From: Tenacibaculum ovolyticum DSM 18103
GTDB taxonomy: Bacteria; Bacteroidota; Bacteroidia; Flavobacteriales; Flavobacteriaceae
Length of the DNA: 64,000 nt
Direction: 5' to 3'
NCBI RefSeq assembly: GCF_000430545.1
Contig: NZ_AUMF01000010.1
Location: 62,001-126,000, forward strand
Below are positions 59,778 to 64,000 of the stretch, piece after piece. The notes beneath the pieces were generated by a model. The model did no database searches and had not been told where the DNA came from. It worked only from the letters and a program-made list of their open reading frames with translations. A program made the position numbers and the translations under genes. Positions within the stretch are counted from its first letter, which is position 1; each line of letters opens with the position of its first letter.

Positions 59778-61037
59778 ATGTACAAAGCAACACTCGATTA
59801 CGCACAACAACAAGATAAAGAAGATAAATTAGCGCACTTGCGCAATCAATTTCATATACCAAAAGATAAAGAAGGTAATGAATGGTTGTATTTTACAGGT
59901 AATTCGCTTGGGTTACAACCTAAAAATACTCAAAAATACATTCAACAAGAATTAGATGATTGGGCTAATTACGGAGTAGAAGGGCATTTTGAAGGAAACA
60001 CACCCTGGTTGCCTTACCATGAGTTTTTAACGGAGAGTATGGCGAAAATTGTAGGAGCAAAACCGCTAGAAGTTGTGGTGATGAATACTCTAACAACCAA
60101 CTTACATTTGTTAATGGTGTCTTTTTATCAACCAACAAAAAAGAAATATAAAATTGTAATAGAATCTGATGCATTTCCTTCAGATAGATATGCCGTACAA
60201 TCTCAATTAAAATTCCATGGGTTTGATGTAGCAGATGGATTGATTGAATGGAAACCAAGAGCAGGAGAAGAATTATTAAATATTGAAGATTTAGAGGCGA
60301 TTGTTGCTGAGCAAGGAGATGAAATAGCATTGCTATTGATAGGTGGTGTTAATTATTATACCGGTCAATATTTAGATTTAAAACGTATTGCTGAAATAGG
60401 ACATTCAAAAGAATGTTTTGTAGGGATTGATTTGGCACACGGAGCAGGTAATATATCACCAGAATTACACGATTCAGGAGTAGATTTTGCAGCTTGGTGT
60501 ACTTATAAATATTTAAATTCAGGCCCAGGTAGTTTAGGAGGATTGTTTGTGCATGAAAAACATGCACATAATAAAGAGTTACCACGTTTTTCTGGTTGGT
60601 GGAATCATAATAAAGAAACGCGATTTAATATGCGTCAACCGTTCGATGTAATGGCAGGGGCAGAAGGTTGGCAATTAAGTAACCCACCAATATTATCTAT
60701 GGCAGCTATTAAAGCTTCTTTAGATATGTTTGCTGAGGTAGGAATGGAAGCTTTACGAGAAAAATCAGAAAAGCTAACAGGGTATTTCGAGTTCTTAATC
60801 AATCAAATAGGTTCTGATAGTATTAAGATTATTACACCGTCTAATCCAAAAGAAAGAGGTTGTCAATTATCTATTCAAGTAAAGAACGCAGATAAAAGCT
60901 TGCATAAAAAACTAACAGAAAATAATATTATTACCGATTGGAGAGAGCCAGATGTTATTCGTTGCGCACCAGTGCCAATGTATACTAGTTTTGAAGATGT
61001 GTATAAAATGGTTTCAGTTTTAAAAGGATTGTTATAA
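59778..61037 (+). CDS. kynU: Kynureninase
   Basis: 419 aa from MYKATLDYAQQQDKEDKLA at 59778, which leaves a leader of about 35 bases after the -7 box. PLP enzyme of the aminotransferase class V fold: WLYFTGNSLGLQPKNTQKYI, the LTTNLHLLMVSFYQPT cofactor region, IGGVNYYTGQYLDLKRIAEIGH, VGIDLAHGAGN (PLP Asp), WCTYKYLNSGPGSLGG (Schiff-base Lys), FSGWWNHNKETRFNM. It cleaves kynurenine to anthranilate or 3-hydroxykynurenine to 3-hydroxyanthranilate. With kmo downstream the second use is likely (NAD or tryptophan catabolism). Confidence 0.97.
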   Translation: MYKATLDYAQQQDKEDKLAHLRNQFHIPKDKEGNEWLYFTGNSLGLQPKNTQKYIQQELDDWANYGVEGHFEGNTPWLPYHEFLTESMAKIVGAKPLEVVVMNTLTTNLHLLMVSFYQPTKKKYKIVIESDAFPSDRYAVQSQLKFHGFDVADGLIEWKPRAGEELLNIEDLEAIVAEQGDEIALLLIGGVNYYTGQYLDLKRIAEIGHSKECFVGIDLAHGAGNISPELHDSGVDFAAWCTYKYLNSGPGSLGGLFVHEKHAHNKELPRFSGWWNHNKETRFNMRQPFDVMAGAEGWQLSNPPILSMAAIKASLDMFAEVGMEALREKSEKLTGYFEFLINQIGSDSIKIITPSNPKERGCQLSIQVKNADKSLHKKLTENNIITDWREPDVIRCAPVPMYTSFEDVYKMVSVLKGLL

Positions 61038-61063
61038 AACAAAGAAGACTTAGTATATAAAAA

Positions 61064-61897
61064 ATGAAAATTAAAGTTTACATATTATTGTTGTTTGTCT
61101 TGATACTTACATCTTGTTCCAGTAAGGTGAAAAAAGAAGTAAGAAAAAGTGAAATTATTACAAGTAAGGAAATACAAGTTATTTTAGATTCAGCTAAAGT
61201 TAATGGGGTAATTCTTATTTATAACAGTAAAGAGGATAAATATTATTCAAATAATTTTACTAGTGCACGAAAAGGTTATATCCCTGCATCAACATTTAAA
61301 ATACCTAATTCAATTATAGGTTTAGAAACACAAAGAATAAAGGGGGAGACATCTGTTTTTAAATGGAATGGAAAACCAAGAGCTTTTTCTATGTGGGAAA
61401 AAGATTTGGTATTAAAAGAAGCATTTCAAAGATCATGTGTACCATGTTATCAAGAATTAGCAAGGAAAACAGGAGAAAAGGAAATGAATAAGTATCTTGA
61501 TAAATTCCAATTTGGAAATATGGATGTTAATGCTGAAAACATCGATGATTTTTGGCTTTTAGGAAAGTCAAAAATAACTCCTTTTGAGCAGATAGATTTT
61601 TTAACTCGATTTTATCAGGATAAATTATCAATATCAAAAAGAACAACAGAAATCGTTAAGAACATTATGAAAGTTGACGTTAATGATGCGTATGTTTTTA
61701 GTGGTAAAACAGGATTAGCTATTAGAGAAGGAAAAGAGATAGGTTGGTTTGTAGGATATGTAGAAGTTAATAAAAATGTATTTTATTTTGCTACAAGAAT
61801 TACTCCAGTCGATAAAATGACAAGAAGTGAATTTACTCCTATGAGGCAAAAAACAACAATTTTGGCTTTAAAGGAACTAAAAATAATAAATGAATAA
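61064..61897 (+). CDS. Class D (OXA-type) beta-lactamase, lipoprotein
   Basis: 277 aa. Lipoprotein signal LFVLILTSCSSKVK, lipid Cys18. Class D motifs: Ser76-T-F-Lys79 (PASTFKIPNSIIGLE), SxV as RSCVPCYQELARKTG, a YGN-like FGNMDV, and KTG as FSGKTGLAI; also GWFVGYVE after it. All catalytic parts are present, so activity is plausible. It starts 26 bp after the kynU stop and overlaps the kmo start by 8 bases, so it is read as part of the kynurenine operon. A role in that pathway is unknown, and capture of a resistance gene is the simpler reading. Confidence 0.9.
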   Translation: MKIKVYILLLFVLILTSCSSKVKKEVRKSEIITSKEIQVILDSAKVNGVILIYNSKEDKYYSNNFTSARKGYIPASTFKIPNSIIGLETQRIKGETSVFKWNGKPRAFSMWEKDLVLKEAFQRSCVPCYQELARKTGEKEMNKYLDKFQFGNMDVNAENIDDFWLLGKSKITPFEQIDFLTRFYQDKLSISKRTTEIVKNIMKVDVNDAYVFSGKTGLAIREGKEIGWFVGYVEVNKNVFYFATRITPVDKMTRSEFTPMRQKTTILALKELKIINE

Positions 61898-63284
61898 AAA
61901 AGATAACATATTAATTATCGGAGCTGGTTTATGTGGAAGTTTATTAGCTTTACGATTAGCACAAAGAGGATATAAAGTTGCCGTATATGAAAGTAGACCC
62001 GATTTAAGAACTACTGATATTTCGGCAGGAAGATCAATAAACTTAGCACTGTCTGACCGTGGATTTAAAGCCTTACGTTTATGTGGTGTAGAAGAAAAAG
62101 CACGTGAAATATGTATTCCGATGTATGGTCGTTTAATTCATGATAGTGTAGGAAACACTTTCGCTTCTAATTATTCAGGAAGAGAAGGAGAATACATAAA
62201 CTCAATTTCTCGTGGCGATTTAAATGGTATTTTGTTAACTGAAGCAGAAAAACATGAGAATGTAACTATTCATTTTAATAAGAAGTGTAGTTCGGTAGAC
62301 ATAGAAAATACCATTGCACATTTTAAAGATTATAAAACCAAAGAAGAGTTTTCTATAAATGCGGATGTAATTTTCGGAACAGATGGCGCTGGTTCGATAT
62401 TGAGAAAAAGTTACTACTTAGAAAGAAAATTCTTATTTAGTTACTCACAAAATTATTTATCACACGGCTATAAAGAGCTAGAAATTCCTGCAGATGCCTT
62501 AGGAAACCATCAAATAAGTAAAGAGCATTTACATATTTGGCCTCGTGGCGAGTATATGTTAATAGCATTACCAAATATGGATGGAAGCTTTACCGTAACC
62601 TTATTTTTAAGTTATGATGAAGGAGAATACAACTTTAATAATTTAACATCTGAAGAAAAGATAACTTCATTTTTTGAAACACAATTTCCGGATGCTTTAG
62701 CGTTAATTCCGAGTATAAAAAATGAGTTTTTAAATAATCCAACAGGAGCATTAGGTACTGTAAAGTGTTCGCCATGGCATTATCAAAACAAAACCATTTT
62801 AATGGGAGATGCGTCACACGCTATTGTTCCGTTTTACGGACAAGGAATGAATGCTTCGTTTGAAGATATAACTGTTTTTGATGAGATTTTAAATGAAAAT
62901 TTAGAAGATTGGGAAACAGTTTTTAAAAGGTACGAGAAGGTAAGAAAAGAAGATACAGATGCTATTGCAGATTTAGCAATTGATAATTTTCATGAGATGA
63001 AAGATCATGTTGCAAATCAGATTTTTAAAGAAAAAAGAAAGTTAGAAATGACTTTGGAAGAGAATTTTCCTTCGGCATATTTTTCAAAATACTCGATGGT
63101 AACTTTCAATGAAAATATTCCGTATGCTGAAGCAATGAAAAAAGGAAGAGCACAAGATAAAGCGTTATTAAATATGGTTGCGCATCATGATTTAGATGCA
63201 ATTACTGATTTAAAAGAAGTGCTTAAAAAAGTACAGGAAGAAACAAACGAAATTTTAGAAGAGGATAAAATTGCAGGGATGTAA
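61890..63284 (+). CDS. kmo: Kynurenine 3-monooxygenase
   Basis: 464 aa. FAD-binding ILIIGAGLCGSLLALRLAQRGYKVAVYESR, DISAGRSINLALSDRGFKALRLCGVE (family signature), IFGTDGAGSILRKS (DG motif) and ILMGDASHAIVPFYGQGMNASFEDI (GD motif for FAD). The C-terminal membrane segment of eukaryotic KMO is absent, as in bacterial forms. It hydroxylates kynurenine with NADPH and O2. The start overlaps the end of the class D lactamase gene. Confidence 0.97.
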   Translation: MNKKDNILIIGAGLCGSLLALRLAQRGYKVAVYESRPDLRTTDISAGRSINLALSDRGFKALRLCGVEEKAREICIPMYGRLIHDSVGNTFASNYSGREGEYINSISRGDLNGILLTEAEKHENVTIHFNKKCSSVDIENTIAHFKDYKTKEEFSINADVIFGTDGAGSILRKSYYLERKFLFSYSQNYLSHGYKELEIPADALGNHQISKEHLHIWPRGEYMLIALPNMDGSFTVTLFLSYDEGEYNFNNLTSEEKITSFFETQFPDALALIPSIKNEFLNNPTGALGTVKCSPWHYQNKTILMGDASHAIVPFYGQGMNASFEDITVFDEILNENLEDWETVFKRYEKVRKEDTDAIADLAIDNFHEMKDHVANQIFKEKRKLEMTLEENFPSAYFSKYSMVTFNENIPYAEAMKKGRAQDKALLNMVAHHDLDAITDLKEVLKKVQEETNEILEEDKIAGM

Positions 63285-63293
63285 TAATTAAAA

Positions 63294-63410
63294 TGTCACC
63301 TCGAGCATTACTGAAATTAAAATGTATTTTAATTGAAAGTAGTAAACGTAGTTTAATTAGAGGTTTTTAATATTAAGAGAAAAAAGAGGTCTCGACTGCG
63401 CTCGACCAGA
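63294..63410. repeat. Palindromic repeat pair upstream of the GIY-YIG gene
   Basis: GTCACCTCGAG (63295-63305) and CTCGACTGCGCTCGA (63391-63405), outlying arms of the common Flavobacterial CTCGAGCGCAGTCGAG repeat. The second arm ends 15 bases before the start of the nuclease gene. Confidence 0.65.
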
Positions 63411-63419
63411 CAAAGAGAG

Positions 63420-63737
63420 ATGAAAACGTATTTTGTTTATATATTAAAATGTTCAGATGATCTATTATATACTGGAGTAACAAATAATGTAGAAAGAAGA
63501 TTTTTAGAGCATGAAAAAGGATTGAATAAAAACTGTTTTACATTTAAAAGAAGACCATTAAAACTTATATTTAGTCAAGTTTTTAACGATATTGAACAAG
63601 CTATTTATTTTGAGAAGAAAATAAAGAAATGGAGTAGCAAAAAGAAGTGGGCATTGTCAAAAGGGGATTTTGATATGTTAACAATATTATCAGAATGTAG
63701 AAACGCTACGCATCATAAATATAAACCTAAAGAATAG
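63420..63737 (+). CDS. GIY-YIG nuclease-domain protein
   Basis: 105 aa, one GIY-YIG domain: TYFVYILKCSDDLLYTGVTNNVERRFLEHEKGLN (VYIL and YTGVT correspond to GIY and YIG), the catalytic Arg in NNVERRF, and Glu in QAIYFEKKIKKWSSKKKWAL. This is the short YhbQ/UPF0213-like group. It is bracketed by palindromic repeats on both sides, a frequent setting for this family in Flavobacteriia. Confidence 0.92.
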   Translation: MKTYFVYILKCSDDLLYTGVTNNVERRFLEHEKGLNKNCFTFKRRPLKLIFSQVFNDIEQAIYFEKKIKKWSSKKKWALSKGDFDMLTILSECRNATHHKYKPKE

Positions 63738-63740
63738 AAT

Positions 63741-63806
63741 TGTCACCTCGAGCGCAGTCGAGAGGTTAATAAACTAAATAGTTCTCAACTGCGCTCGAAC
63801 AGACAG
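63741..63806. repeat. Palindromic repeat pair after the GIY-YIG gene
   Basis: CACCTCGAGCGCAGTCGAGAGG (63743-63764; self-complementary core CTCGAGCGCAGTCGAG) and TCTCAACTGCGCTCGAA (63783-63799), inverted relative to each other. Same repeat family as 63294-63410. Confidence 0.7.
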
Positions 63807-63814
63807 AAGAAAAT

Positions 63815-64000
63815 ATGAAAACATACATTGTTTTATTACGCGGAATTAATGTGTCGGGAAAAAATAAACTTCCGATGGTTGAGCTACGTGAATTATTAAA
63901 TAATTTAGGTTTTAAAAATGTTGAAACCTATATTCAGAGTGGTAATATTATTTTAAGTTCAGATAAAACAAAAGTTGAGGTTTGTAAAAAAGTAAATAAA
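63815..64000 (+). CDS. DUF1697 protein, N-terminal part
   Basis: 62 codons to the window edge. MKTYIVLLRGINVSGKNKLP, VELRELLNNLGFKNVETYIQSGNIIL match the DUF1697 start (YxALLRGINVGGxxxxxMxxLRxxxxxxGxxxVxTYIxSGNxxF). Cytoplasmic family of unknown function. The ATG follows the palindromic repeat by 9 bases. Confidence 0.92.
   Translation, partial: MKTYIVLLRGINVSGKNKLPMVELRELLNNLGFKNVETYIQSGNIILSSDKTKVEVCKKVNK

Overview
The window looks like chromosomal DNA of a marine member of the Flavobacteriaceae (Bacteroidetes), perhaps close to Tenacibaculum or Polaribacter. This rests on the very AT-rich composition, on promoters with the Bacteroidetes -7 box TAnnTTTG, on lipoproteins and Crp/Fnr-like regulators of Bacteroidetes type, on LytTR/LytS two-component genes, and on a kynurenine-pathway operon. 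No rRNA, tRNA or CRISPR array was seen.

Layout. 1-0.9 kb: end of a class IV aminotransferase gene, convergent with a YqgE gene. 1.0-6.1 kb: a minus-strand operon with a small unknown protein, an unknown lipoprotein, a propeller-type LytS histidine kinase, a metallophosphoesterase and a LytTR response regulator. Its promoter carries a 21-bp-spaced direct repeat. 6.2-8.7 kb: a 2.4-kb stretch that is nearly gene-free but full of structure. It has nine hairpin terminators, all reading on the minus strand, several TAnnTTTG promoters, and four copies of a 22-bp-periodic box. It ends at a double-glycine-leader peptide gene. 8.7-27.8 kb: mostly minus-strand accessory genes (metallo-beta-lactamase, sterol-desaturase-like protein, lipoproteins, YceI, ribB, flavoproteins). 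Four separate Crp/Fnr-like genes lie here, each beside a small target with an FNR-like palindrome at a constant distance from the -7 box. Two small coupled ORFs were also found. 28.5-31.6 kb: TPR protein, MarR-GNAT fusion, gene remnants and repeat elements. 31.9-40.4 kb: a seven-gene cluster with a GDSL hydrolase, a 486-aa unknown, a 4-TM protein, a lipoprotein, a pentameric ligand-gated ion channel, a GxSxG hydrolase and a helical-hairpin protein. It is led by three tandem CRP/FNR-like sites. 40.6-49.1 kb: an Old Yellow Enzyme/nitroreductase operon opposed to three tandem AraC paralogues, with a decayed nitroreductase copy at its far end. 49.3-52.9 kb: a recombination-scarred stretch with cassette-like genes, palindromic elements, an integrase remnant, a duplicated gcvP tail and a decarboxylase remnant. 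52.9-64 kb: gcvP (with a replaced C-terminus), UbiA-like protein, phosphatase-phosphoglycerate dehydrogenase fusion, then IclR regulator / kynU / class D beta-lactamase / kmo, a GIY-YIG gene between palindromic repeats, and the start of a DUF1697 gene.

Most unusual points: the 6.2-8.7 kb array of minimal transcription units beside a GG-leader peptide, possibly under LytTR control; the ion-channel/hydrolase cluster; the swapped gcvP C-terminus; and the class D beta-lactamase coupled to kmo. All functional statements are read from sequence and family knowledge. No database search was possible.
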